NCBI GenBank assembly: GCA_041287425.1
Contig: JBEULG010000040.1
Coordinates: 1-64,000 of the forward strand
Direction of reading: 5' to 3'
DNA from: JAFGSI01 sp041287425
GTDB taxonomy: Bacteria; Chloroflexota; Anaerolineae; Anaerolineales; Villigracilaceae
DNA length: 64,000 nt
Part shown: piece by piece, positions 31,215-39,395 of the stretch
How positions within the stretch are numbered: the stretch's first letter is position 1
How the letters are laid out: each line of letters begins with the position of its first letter
The notes under the pieces: generated by a model
Seen by the model: only the letters and a program-made list of their open reading frames with translations
Told to the model about the DNA's origin: nothing
The model's database searches: none
Translations under genes and position numbers: made by a program

Positions 31215-33119
31215 ATGTCTCAAATTGACGAAATCAAATCTCGCCTCGACATCGTCGAACTCATCGGCGAAACAGTCAAACTGCGCCGCACCGGTCGCAA
31301 CTACGCCGGCCTGTGCCCGTTCCACAGCGAAAAGACGCCCTCTTTCATCGTCTCGCCCGAACGGCAGACCTGGCGTTGTTTCGGCCAGTGCAACGAAGGG
31401 GGCGACATTTTCAAATTCGTCATGAAAAAAGAAGGCTGGGATTTCAAGGAGGCCCTGCGTTACCTGGCCCAGCGCGCCGGCGTCACGCTGGAGGCCTACC
31501 GGGCCGAGAAGCCCGAAGAAAGGGAAGCCCACGAACGCCTGCGCGGCTTGCTCGAGGCGGCACTCACCTTCTATCGTCATCACCTCTCCACACCGGCGGG
31601 AAAATTCGTCCTGGATTACCTGCACGAGAAGCGCGGCCTGACCGACGCGACCATCGAGACCTTCGGCCTGGGTTACGCTCCCTCCGGTTGGGACTCCACC
31701 CTGAAGTACTTCCGCCAGCAAGGCTACCGCGACGAAGACCTGCTCGGGGCCGGCTTGGTCTCGCAGCGCGAGGCTGGCGGCCTGGTGGATCGCTTTCGTA
31801 ACCGGCTGATGATTCCCATCCGCGACGAAAACGGCCGCCTGTGCGGCTTTGGGGCGCGCGTCCTCGACCCCAACGATTACCCCAAATTCCTCAACTCGCC
31901 CGAGACCCCCCTCTTTTCCAAGAGCCACCTCCTGTACGGCCTCGACCGGGCGCGCAAAGCCATCCGCGCCGCCGGCCAGGCCGTCATCGTCGAAGGCTAC
32001 CTGGATGTCGTCGCCCTGCACCAGGCCGGCTTCGAAAATGTCGTCTCGCCGATGGGCACCGCCCTGACCGAACACCAGTTGCGCCTGCTCAAGCGCTTCA
32101 GCCGCCGCATCGTCCTGGCCCTCGATCCCGATGCCGCCGGTCAGAAGGCCGTCCTCTCCGGACTGGAGGCCGCCCGCCAGAGTCTGGACCGTGAAGATGA
32201 ACTGCGCTTCGACGCCCGCGGCCTGCTGCGCCACGAGGCGCGCTTGCAGGCCGACTTGCGCGTCGCCACCATGCCCGATGACCTCGACCCAGACGAAATC
32301 GTCCAGCGCGACCCTGCCCAGTGGAAGGCGCTCGTCGAACAGGCTCAGCCGGTCGTCGTCCATGTCATGCATGCCCTGGCCGCCGGCCGCGACTTGGACG
32401 ATGCCAAGGTCAAATCCGAGATTGCCGGTCGGGTGCTGCCGCTCATCGAGGATTTGCCCAACTCCGTCGAACGCGAGACCTACCGTCAGCAACTGGCGCG
32501 CTTCCTGCGGGTGGACGAGCGCGCTCTCGTCGCGGCGCAGCCGGCGGCCCCGCGCCGCCCCCGTCCCAGGCCGCGGGTCGAGACGCCGCCCGACGCGCCC
32601 GTTCCCCCGTCTGCCCCGCTTCCCCCCTCCGTCTCCTCCCGCCTCGAGGCCCACCTCCTCAGCGTCCTGCTGCGCCGCCCCGACCTGCTCTACCGTCTCG
32701 ATCGGGCTTTACAAGAAGTCTCTCTCAGCCGCCTCTCGACCGAAGATTTCGGGTATACTGATCACCAAGTGCTCTTTCGGCTGGTGCGTCAATCTCTCGA
32801 CCAGGATGCTGAAGACCCCGACCGTTACCTGCTGGCCTCCCTCCCCGAAACCCTGGCGCCTCTGGCACAAGATTTGATGGAGCGCTCCAGAAGCCTGCCT
32901 CCCCTGGAGGAGCGTTTGCTTGAGGACATGCTGCGCGGCGTCATCAAAATTCGCAAGGCCGCCCTGAGCGAGAGCCTGAATCAGTTGCGCTTTCTCCTGG
33001 AGGAAGCCCAGCAAGCCGGAGACTTGCGCGCCGAATCCTACCGTGAAATGGTGCAGACCCACACCCGCATGTTGCGCACCCTCGACCAGGCCGGGCAGAA
33101 ACCGTTGGTCCGCCGTTGA
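31215..33119 (+). CDS. dnaG: DNA primase
   Basis: 634 residues from the ATG at 31215 (MSQIDEIKSRLDIVELIGE). The zinc-binding domain has GLCPFHSEKTPSF and WRCFGQCNEGGDIF; the last pair is CFGxC, one residue wider than the usual CFGCG. The Toprim core shows VIVEGYLDVVALHQAGF and IVLALDPDAAGQKA, with the metal-binding acidic residues. A Pro-rich linker (about 440-480) precedes the helicase-binding C-terminal domain. It makes RNA primers at the replication fork. The gene for the primary sigma factor follows after 12 nt, the classic macromolecular-synthesis arrangement. Confidence 0.95.
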   Translation: MSQIDEIKSRLDIVELIGETVKLRRTGRNYAGLCPFHSEKTPSFIVSPERQTWRCFGQCNEGGDIFKFVMKKEGWDFKEALRYLAQRAGVTLEAYRAEKPEEREAHERLRGLLEAALTFYRHHLSTPAGKFVLDYLHEKRGLTDATIETFGLGYAPSGWDSTLKYFRQQGYRDEDLLGAGLVSQREAGGLVDRFRNRLMIPIRDENGRLCGFGARVLDPNDYPKFLNSPETPLFSKSHLLYGLDRARKAIRAAGQAVIVEGYLDVVALHQAGFENVVSPMGTALTEHQLRLLKRFSRRIVLALDPDAAGQKAVLSGLEAARQSLDREDELRFDARGLLRHEARLQADLRVATMPDDLDPDEIVQRDPAQWKALVEQAQPVVVHVMHALAAGRDLDDAKVKSEIAGRVLPLIEDLPNSVERETYRQQLARFLRVDERALVAAQPAAPRRPRPRPRVETPPDAPVPPSAPLPPSVSSRLEAHLLSVLLRRPDLLYRLDRALQEVSLSRLSTEDFGYTDHQVLFRLVRQSLDQDAEDPDRYLLASLPETLAPLAQDLMERSRSLPPLEERLLEDMLRGVIKIRKAALSESLNQLRFLLEEAQQAGDLRAESYREMVQTHTRMLRTLDQAGQKPLVRR

Positions 33120-33131
33120 AGAAGAGACTCT

Positions 33132-34730
33132 ATGTCGCGAAAAATGAAACCCACCCCGCGTTTGCCGCGCCGCCCCGCTCCGGCGGAGGCCAAAGAGGAC
33201 GTCCCATCGCCGGAAAATGGTGAGTTCATCGCCGACCTCGACGGCGGCCTGGATGAAGGCCTGACCGCCGATGTCGAGGAACTGTCTCTGGCCTCCGGGA
33301 GCGACCTCAATGGGCTGAATAGCGAGGACTTGCTCGAGGTCAGCCCTGGCGAACTGGCCGCCGAACTTTCCGAAGACCCCGTGCGGCTCTACCTGCGCGA
33401 AATCGGACAGGTCAAACTGCTTGATTCCGACAGCGAATTCCGTCTGGCGACGATTATCGAGGCCCGCCGTCTCATCCTGACCCTCGGTCGGCGCAAAATC
33501 GGCAAGGCCGCCAGCGGCCCGATGGAGATGACGGCCTACCGCGCCGCCCTGGCCGAACTGGTCACCGCCTGGGGACGGCTGGTGGAGGATGCCCAGCGCC
33601 TGGGCATCGAATTGCCCGACGCCGCTCTCATGCTGTCCGAGGCCCAGTCACTGCATCAGGGTTGGGAATATACTGCCCCCTCATACCTGCGCTCCTACAT
33701 TGACCGCGAATACTGGGGCAAGGACCCGTTGTGGGACAGCCTGGTTACCCATGCCTACAACGCCTTTCTCATTTTCTATCTCCTGCCAGATGACTATGCT
33801 GCCTGGCTGCTCCGCTACATCGAAGCCCATCAGAAACTGCCAGCCCTGCGGACGCTCTACCGCAATCTGCCGGATGCAAAAGCACTCAAGGCGGAGATTG
33901 AAGTCATCCGTCACCGCGCCGACGAGGCCAACGCCGCCCTCATCCGCGCCAACCTGCGCCTGGTGGTCAGCGTCGCCAAACGCTACCTGGGGCGCGGCAT
34001 CTCCTTCCTCGACCTGATTCAGGAGGGCAACCTTGGCCTCTTGCGGGCAGTCAACAAGTTCGACCCGCGCCGCGGCTTCAAATTCAGCACCTACGCCACC
34101 TGGTGGATTCGGCAATCCATCAACCGTTCGATCGCCGAGCAGGCGCGCACCATCCGCATCCCCGTCCACCTGTTCGAGTCCATCACTCGCATCTTGCGCA
34201 TTCAGCGCTCACTGACTCAGCAACTCGGCCGCGACCCGACCAACGAGGAGATGGCCCTCGAATCCGGTTTTCTGACCGATGTCGAGGTGCAGGCCATCCT
34301 GCGCGCCCGCTACGAGGAGACGCCTCTCGACCCCGACCTGCAACATCGCCTGGATGCAGCCATTACCAAGGTGGATAGGATTCTGCGCTCGGCCGAAGAA
34401 CCGGTCTCGCTCGAAGGGCCGGTTGGCGACGAGGAGTCCAGTCAACTGGGCGATTTCATCGAGGACGCGGATGCCCTCGAACCGATGGACGCCGCCGCCC
34501 GCGAAATGCTGCGCGAACAGGTCCGCCATGCCCTGGGGGCGCTCTCGGAGCGCGAACGTCAGGTGCTCGAACTGCGCTTCGGCCTGGTGGATGGCAAAGA
34601 CCACACGTTGGAGGAGGTCAGCCGTTACTTCAACGTGACCCGTGAGCGCATCCGTCAGATCGAGGCCAAAGCGTTACGGAAACTGCGCCACCCCACCCGC
34701 AGCAGGCATTTGAGGGATTACCTGGGGTGA
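33132..34730 (+). CDS. sigA: RNA polymerase primary sigma factor (sigma-70 family)
   Basis: 532 residues. Region 1.2 is DPVRLYLREIGQVKLL (about 87-102). A long non-conserved region of about 150 residues follows. Region 2 is NLRLVVSVAKRYLGRGISF, then LDLIQEGNLGLLRAVNKFD and FKFSTYATWWIRQSI, which read the -10 box. Region 3 begins IRIPVHLFESI. Region 4 is LSERERQVLELRFGLVDG with the helix-turn-helix VTRERIRQIEAKALRKLRHP. It directs housekeeping transcription; the many TATAAT boxes in the window agree with it. The coupling to dnaG by a 12-nt gap points to the primary factor rather than an alternative one. Confidence 0.94.
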   Translation: MSRKMKPTPRLPRRPAPAEAKEDVPSPENGEFIADLDGGLDEGLTADVEELSLASGSDLNGLNSEDLLEVSPGELAAELSEDPVRLYLREIGQVKLLDSDSEFRLATIIEARRLILTLGRRKIGKAASGPMEMTAYRAALAELVTAWGRLVEDAQRLGIELPDAALMLSEAQSLHQGWEYTAPSYLRSYIDREYWGKDPLWDSLVTHAYNAFLIFYLLPDDYAAWLLRYIEAHQKLPALRTLYRNLPDAKALKAEIEVIRHRADEANAALIRANLRLVVSVAKRYLGRGISFLDLIQEGNLGLLRAVNKFDPRRGFKFSTYATWWIRQSINRSIAEQARTIRIPVHLFESITRILRIQRSLTQQLGRDPTNEEMALESGFLTDVEVQAILRARYEETPLDPDLQHRLDAAITKVDRILRSAEEPVSLEGPVGDEESSQLGDFIEDADALEPMDAAAREMLREQVRHALGALSERERQVLELRFGLVDGKDHTLEEVSRYFNVTRERIRQIEAKALRKLRHPTRSRHLRDYLG

Positions 34731-34827
34731 AGAGAGCCCCGTTCTCTGTCAGGGAACGGATCCATAAATAACGTGACGAAAATCATTGTGAAAATAGACA
34801 CGTTTCGTCCTCTTTTCGGATATCTTG

Positions 34828-34836
34828 TGATATACT
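34828..34836 (+). promoter_or_regulatory. Extended -10 promoter of the nuo operon
   Basis: TGATATACT (TG, one base, TATACT), 40 nt before the nuoA start. The gap 34731-34876 otherwise holds a weak hairpin near 34737-34759 (CCGTTC/GAACGG), which may end the sigA transcript, and nothing else. Confidence 0.6.
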
Positions 34837-34876
34837 TTCCCGCCGGTACGCTCGAATTTATCCTTGAGGAGTGCCC

Positions 34877-35233
34877 ATGCTTCTCGAATACGCTGCAGTT
34901 GCCGCCTTCATCCTGGTAACCGTGCTGGTCGGTGCCATCGCCATCATCTTGGGGGCGCTGTTTGGCCCCCGGAAAACAACCGAATCCAAAATGATGCCCT
35001 ATGAATCGGGCATGAACCCTATCGGTCCCGGCACGCGCCGGATGCCGGTGCGGTTCTACCTCATCGCCGTCCTGTTCATCCTCTTCGACATCGAAATCGT
35101 CTTCTTCCTGCCCTGGGCGATTGTCTTTCGCCAACTGGGGCTGTTCGGTTTGATTGAAATGGCGATTTTCATTGCCATCTTACTGGTAGGCTATTTCTAC
35201 GCCTGGAAGAAAGGAGCGCTTGAATGGGAGTAG
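34877..35233 (+). CDS. nuoA: NADH-quinone oxidoreductase subunit A
   Basis: 118 residues, three membrane helices. Family motifs are KMMPYESGMNPIGPG and FDIEIVFFLPWAI. The ATG at 34877 is preferred over GTG 34871 because GAGGA lies 6 nt before it. It is a small subunit at the junction of the membrane and peripheral arms of complex I, and the first gene of a complete A-N operon. It overlaps nuoB by 10 nt. Confidence 0.95.
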   Translation: MLLEYAAVAAFILVTVLVGAIAIILGALFGPRKTTESKMMPYESGMNPIGPGTRRMPVRFYLIAVLFILFDIEIVFFLPWAIVFRQLGLFGLIEMAIFIAILLVGYFYAWKKGALEWE

Positions 35234-35709
35234 AGCAGAAACTCGGCAACATGGGGGTCGTCACCACCACCCTCGAGCAGGCGGTGGCCTGGAGCCGCAA
35301 CTATGCCATGTGGCCGATGCTCTTCGGCCTGGCCTGCTGCGCTATCGAGATGATGGCCGCCCAGGCCTCGGATAACGACATGAGCCGCTTCGGCATGGAA
35401 CTCATGCGCCCCTCGCCGCGTCAGTCGGACCTGATGATTGTCGCCGGGCGCGTTTCGCGCAAGATGGCGCCCGTCCTGCGCCGTCTCTACGACCAGATGC
35501 CCGAACCCAAGTGGGTGATTGCGATGGGCGACTGCGCCTCCTGCGGCGGCGTCTTCAACAACTACGCCATCGTCCAGGGTGTGGACGAGGTCGTGCCGGT
35601 GGATGTCTACGTGGCCGGCTGCCCGCCGCGCCCCGAAGCGCTCATCCACGGCATCCTGACCTTGCAAGAGAAGGTCGTCAAGAAAATCAAATTTGCCCAA
35701 AAGGGCTAA
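35224..35709 (+). CDS. nuoB: NADH-quinone oxidoreductase subunit B
   Basis: 161 residues. It binds the terminal cluster N2 through LACCAIEMMA (vicinal Cys pair), GDCASCGG and VAGCPPRPEA. It passes electrons to quinone at the interface with NuoD. The start GTG-free ATG lies inside the end of nuoA, so translation is coupled. Confidence 0.96.
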   Translation: MGVEQKLGNMGVVTTTLEQAVAWSRNYAMWPMLFGLACCAIEMMAAQASDNDMSRFGMELMRPSPRQSDLMIVAGRVSRKMAPVLRRLYDQMPEPKWVIAMGDCASCGGVFNNYAIVQGVDEVVPVDVYVAGCPPRPEALIHGILTLQEKVVKKIKFAQKG

Positions 35710-35745
35710 ACACAAAGGACACGAAGGGTCACGAAGGTCTATTAG
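35710..35745. repeat. Dispersed CACAAAGGACACGAAGG-type repeat between nuoB and nuoC
   Basis: Low-complexity stretch AAACACAAAGGACACGAAGG followed by GTCACGAAGG. Related pieces stand at 5340-5375 and 39291-39311. It makes up most of the 74-nt spacer and shows no gene or regulator. Confidence 0.6.
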
Positions 35746-35783
35746 AAAAATCCGCGGCCTACGTGAAATGCGATGCAAAAATT

Positions 35784-36293
35784 ATGGAAGAAAAACTTCA
35801 GCCCATCGTTCAACAACTGGAACAAACCTTCGGCGTGACGGCCTCCGAGTATCGCGGCGATGTGACCCTGGTCATCCCGCGCGAGCGCATCGTGGAAGCC
35901 TGCCAGATGATGAAAGACCTCGGCTTTGAACTGCTCTCGGCCCTCACCGCCGTGGACTACTGGCCGGAAGAGACTCCCCGCTTCCACGTCATCTACCAGT
36001 TCACCTCCATCTCGCAGAACCTGCGGCTGGGTTTGCGCGTCCCGGTGCCGGGCGTCAACCCGACCGTCCCGTCGGTGGCGCACATCTACCGCAACGCCAA
36101 CTGGCGCGAGCGTGAACTGTGGGACATGTTCGGCGTCAAGGCCGAGGGTCACCCCGACCTGCGCCGCATCCTCATGCCCGCCGACTGGGAGGGCCATCCC
36201 CTGCGCAAGGACTATCCCCTCGGCTACGAAGAGCCGCAGTTCACCTTCAACTTCGAAGAAATTGACGTGCGCAAGCCGTACGCGAAAGAGTAG
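35784..36293 (+). CDS. nuoC: NADH-quinone oxidoreductase subunit C
   Basis: 169 residues. The 30-kDa signature is RERELWDMFGVKAEGHPDLR, followed by DWEGHPLRKDYPLG. It is part of the hydrophilic arm beside NuoD. The ATG at 35784 (MEEKLQPIV) starts the conserved domain. No strong ribosome site is visible because a repeat fills the space before it. Its TAG stop lies inside a 28-bp perfect palindrome. Confidence 0.94.
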   Translation: MEEKLQPIVQQLEQTFGVTASEYRGDVTLVIPRERIVEACQMMKDLGFELLSALTAVDYWPEETPRFHVIYQFTSISQNLRLGLRVPVPGVNPTVPSVAHIYRNANWRERELWDMFGVKAEGHPDLRRILMPADWEGHPLRKDYPLGYEEPQFTFNFEEIDVRKPYAKE

Positions 36294-36317
36294 GGCAACT
36301 CGTACGAGTTGCCCTAC
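36290..36317. repeat. 28-bp perfect palindrome spanning the nuoC stop
   Basis: Arms of 14 bp, 36290-36303 and 36304-36317 (GTAGGGCAACTCGT type), with no spacer. The nuoC stop TAG (36291-36293) is inside. In RNA it would form a stem behind nuoC and 14 nt before the nuoD ATG. Confidence 0.8.
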
Positions 36318-36330
36318 ATATGGAGTCATT

Positions 36331-37560
36331 ATGCCCGATATTTTCGAAGTCACCGTAGATGATTTGAAACACCTCGTCTCCGAACGCGCCGTGACGGGCG
36401 AGACGATGCTGCTCAACATGGGGCCGCAACACCCCTCCACGCATGGCGTGCTGCGCCTCCTGCTCGAACTGGACGGCGAGACGGTGGTCAACTGCATCCC
36501 CGACATCGGCTTCCTGCACACCGGCATCGAGAAGAACATGGAAGCCAAGACCTACCAGAAGGCCGAGGTGATGACCGACCGCCTCGACTACCTGAACACG
36601 GTCGGCAACAACCTGGCCTACTGCATGGCGGTCGAAAAACTGCTCGACCTGGACGTGCCGCCGCGCGCCCAGGCGATTCGCGTCATCCTGGCCGAGTTGC
36701 AGCGCATCGCCTCGCACCTGGTCTGGCTGGGGACGGCGGCCCTCGACGTGGCGGCCATGTCCACCTTCCTCTACTGCTTCCGCGAGCGCGAAGACATCCT
36801 CGACATCCTCGAACTGGTCTCCGGCCAGCGCATGATGACCACCTACATCCGCCCCGGCGGCCTGTGGCGCGACGTGCCGGTCGAATTCGAGGCCGCCGTG
36901 CGCGCCTTCCTCAAGATGTTCCCCAAGCGGATTGAGCAGTACGAGGCGCTCCTGACCCGCAACCCGCTTTTCCTCGACCGGACTCTGGGCATCGGCAAAA
37001 TCAGCGGCGAGGACGCCCTCAACCTGGGCATGACCGGCCCGGGGCTGCGCGCCAGCGGCGTGAACTGGGACCTGCGCAAGGCGCGGCCCTACTGCGGCTA
37101 CGAGCAGTACGAGTTCGAGGTCCCGACCCGCACCGAAGGCGATGTCTACGCCCGCTACCTCGTCCGCGTCCAGGAGATGCGCGAGTCGCTCAAGATTGTC
37201 GAGCAGGCGCTGAACAAACTGCCGCTGGGACCGGTGCGCTCGAACAACCGCAAGTACGTCCCGCCGCCGCGCTCCGAGATCGGCGTCAGCATGGAGGCGC
37301 TCATCCACCACTTCAAGTTGTGGACCGAGGGCTTCAACGCCCCGAAAGGGTACGTCTACAGCGCGGTCGAATCGCCGCGCGGCGAACTGGGCGTCTATCT
37401 CGAATCGGACGGCGGCCCCAAGCCCTACCGCGTCCACTGGCGGACGCCCTCGTTCGATAACCTGCAAGCCCTGCCGTTGATGACCAAAGGTCACCTGATT
37501 GCCGACCTGGTCGCCATCATCGGCTCGATTGACATTGTGCTGGGAGACGTGGACCGATGA
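36331..37560 (+). CDS. nuoD: NADH-quinone oxidoreductase subunit D
   Basis: 409 residues. The 49-kDa family begins NMGPQHPSTHGVLRLLLELD; the HPSTHG loop lines the quinone pocket. Further on are EAKTYQKAEVMTDRLDYL, GGLWRDVP and, near the end, AIIGSIDIVLGDVDR. GGAG lies 6 nt before the ATG. The ATGA overlap with nuoE (37557-37560) shows coupling. Confidence 0.96.
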   Translation: MPDIFEVTVDDLKHLVSERAVTGETMLLNMGPQHPSTHGVLRLLLELDGETVVNCIPDIGFLHTGIEKNMEAKTYQKAEVMTDRLDYLNTVGNNLAYCMAVEKLLDLDVPPRAQAIRVILAELQRIASHLVWLGTAALDVAAMSTFLYCFREREDILDILELVSGQRMMTTYIRPGGLWRDVPVEFEAAVRAFLKMFPKRIEQYEALLTRNPLFLDRTLGIGKISGEDALNLGMTGPGLRASGVNWDLRKARPYCGYEQYEFEVPTRTEGDVYARYLVRVQEMRESLKIVEQALNKLPLGPVRSNNRKYVPPPRSEIGVSMEALIHHFKLWTEGFNAPKGYVYSAVESPRGELGVYLESDGGPKPYRVHWRTPSFDNLQALPLMTKGHLIADLVAIIGSIDIVLGDVDR

Positions 37561-38054
37561 GCCTGGCCGAAAAATACCCCGAACAAATCCAGAAAATCTT
37601 CGCCAAATACCCGCCGGAGCGCAAGCAGTCGGCGGTCATGCCGTTGCTGCACCTGGCCCAACTCGGCAAGGGCTTCGTGGACCGTCACGACCTGCGCGAA
37701 ATTGCCGAGTTGTGCGGCATCACCGAGACCGATGTGGCCGAGATTGTCGGTTTCTACACCCTCTACCACGACAAGCCGGAGGGCAAACTGCGCATCCAGG
37801 TCTGTACCGACATCGCCTGCGCCTTGCGCGGCGCCGATGAGTTCCTGGCCCAACTCTGCGAGCGGCTGGGCATCCGCCCCGGCGAGACCACGCCCGACGG
37901 TCTGGTGACGGTCGAGGCGGTGATGTGCCTGGCGGCCTGCGACAAGGCGCCCATGTTCCAGGTCCAGGGGCCGGATGGGATTTCCTACCACGAGAACATG
38001 ACGGTCGAGAAGACGCTGGAGTTCATCGAGGCTGCCCGCAAGGAGGTGCAATGA
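37557..38054 (+). CDS. nuoE: NADH-quinone oxidoreductase subunit E
   Basis: 165 residues, thioredoxin-like 2Fe-2S protein. Cluster ligands are in VCTDIACALRGA and the later VMCLAACDKAP. It is part of the NADH-input module with NuoF and NuoG. Confidence 0.95.
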   Translation: MSLAEKYPEQIQKIFAKYPPERKQSAVMPLLHLAQLGKGFVDRHDLREIAELCGITETDVAEIVGFYTLYHDKPEGKLRIQVCTDIACALRGADEFLAQLCERLGIRPGETTPDGLVTVEAVMCLAACDKAPMFQVQGPDGISYHENMTVEKTLEFIEAARKEVQ

Positions 38055-39289
38055 TGACCCACCTTCTCCTCCGCCACCGCGAGATTCCCGACATCGGCAA
38101 GATAGACGTTTACCAGAAGCATGGCGGCTTCGCGGCTTTCGAGAAGGCCGTGACGGGCATGCAGCCGCAGGAAGTGATTGACGTGGTCAAGGCCTCCGGG
38201 CTGCGCGGCCGCGGCGGGGCAGGCTTCCCGACCGGCGTCAAGTGGAGTTTCGTCCCCAACAACATCTGGCCGCACTACGTAGTCGCCAACGCCGACGAGT
38301 CCGAACCCGGCACGTTCAAAGACCGCGAAATCATGGAGGGCAACCCCTTCCAGTTCCTGGAAGGCGTGGCCATCGCCGCCTACGCGGTACAGGCCAACGC
38401 GGCCTACATCTACCTGCGCGGCGAGTTCTGGCCGGTGGCCGCCTATCTGGACGAGAAAATCGCCGAGATGGAGCAGGCCGGCTTTTTGGGCGAGAAACTC
38501 TTCGGCACAGATTACTCCCTGCGCATCTACACCCATCTCGGCGCGGGCGCTTATATCTGCGGCGAAGAGACCGCCCTGCTCGAGTCCATCGAGGGCAAAC
38601 GCGGCCAGCCGCGCATCCGCCCGCCGTTCCCGGCCGTCTATGGCCTCTACGGCAAGCCGACCGTGGTCAACAACGTCGAGACGCTGACCAATGTGCCGCT
38701 CATCGTTGAGAAGGGGGCCGATTGGTACAAATCGCTCGGCACGCCCGACAGCGCCGGGGTCAAGATTTTCTCGCTCTCCGGCCACGTCAAGAAGCCGGGC
38801 AACTACGAACTGCCCTTCGGGACGACTTTCCGCGAACTCATCTACAACTACGGCGGCGGCGTGTTGGATGACCGCCCCGTGCGGGCCATCATGGCGGCGG
38901 GTGCCTCCTCGGCGCTCATCGTGGCCGATGACAAGGCCCTCGACACGCCGATGGACTATGCCTCGGTCAAAACGCTCGGCGCGGACCTCGGCTCTGCTTC
39001 CGTCATCGTTATCAACGACAGCGTCTCGATGGACTGGGTCATCAACAAGACGATTCATTTCTTCAAGCACGAATCGTGCGGCAAGTGCACCCCCTGCCGC
39101 GACGGCACGTACTGGATGCTGCACCTCATCGAGCGCATCGAGCGCGGCGAGGACGTGGAGGCGAATACAAAACTCTTGTACACCGTCGCCAAACAGATGC
39201 AGAACAAGTGTCTCTGCCCGCTGGGCGAGTTCTCCACGATGGCCGTCACGACTGCCATTGAAAGATTCCCGCAGGATTTTAGCGGTTGA
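38054..39289 (+). CDS. nuoF: NADH-quinone oxidoreductase subunit F
   Basis: 411 residues from the ATG at 38054, chosen because AGGAGG (38041-38046) is then 7 nt away; ATG 38051 is the alternative. It binds FMN and NADH through GLRGRGGAGFPTGVKW and NADESEPGTFKDRE, and cluster N3 through ESCGKCTPCRDG and KCLCPLGEF. It is the NADH-oxidising subunit of complex I. Confidence 0.96.
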   Translation: MTHLLLRHREIPDIGKIDVYQKHGGFAAFEKAVTGMQPQEVIDVVKASGLRGRGGAGFPTGVKWSFVPNNIWPHYVVANADESEPGTFKDREIMEGNPFQFLEGVAIAAYAVQANAAYIYLRGEFWPVAAYLDEKIAEMEQAGFLGEKLFGTDYSLRIYTHLGAGAYICGEETALLESIEGKRGQPRIRPPFPAVYGLYGKPTVVNNVETLTNVPLIVEKGADWYKSLGTPDSAGVKIFSLSGHVKKPGNYELPFGTTFRELIYNYGGGVLDDRPVRAIMAAGASSALIVADDKALDTPMDYASVKTLGADLGSASVIVINDSVSMDWVINKTIHFFKHESCGKCTPCRDGTYWMLHLIERIERGEDVEANTKLLYTVAKQMQNKCLCPLGEFSTMAVTTAIERFPQDFSG

Positions 39290-39395
39290 CAGGACACAAA
39301 GGAACACAAAGATTGATGACGCATCTCCGACGACCGGAGTTGTCGAACTCCTAAATAGACGCACTGTGAATTGACCCTCTCACCGGAGAGACTGA

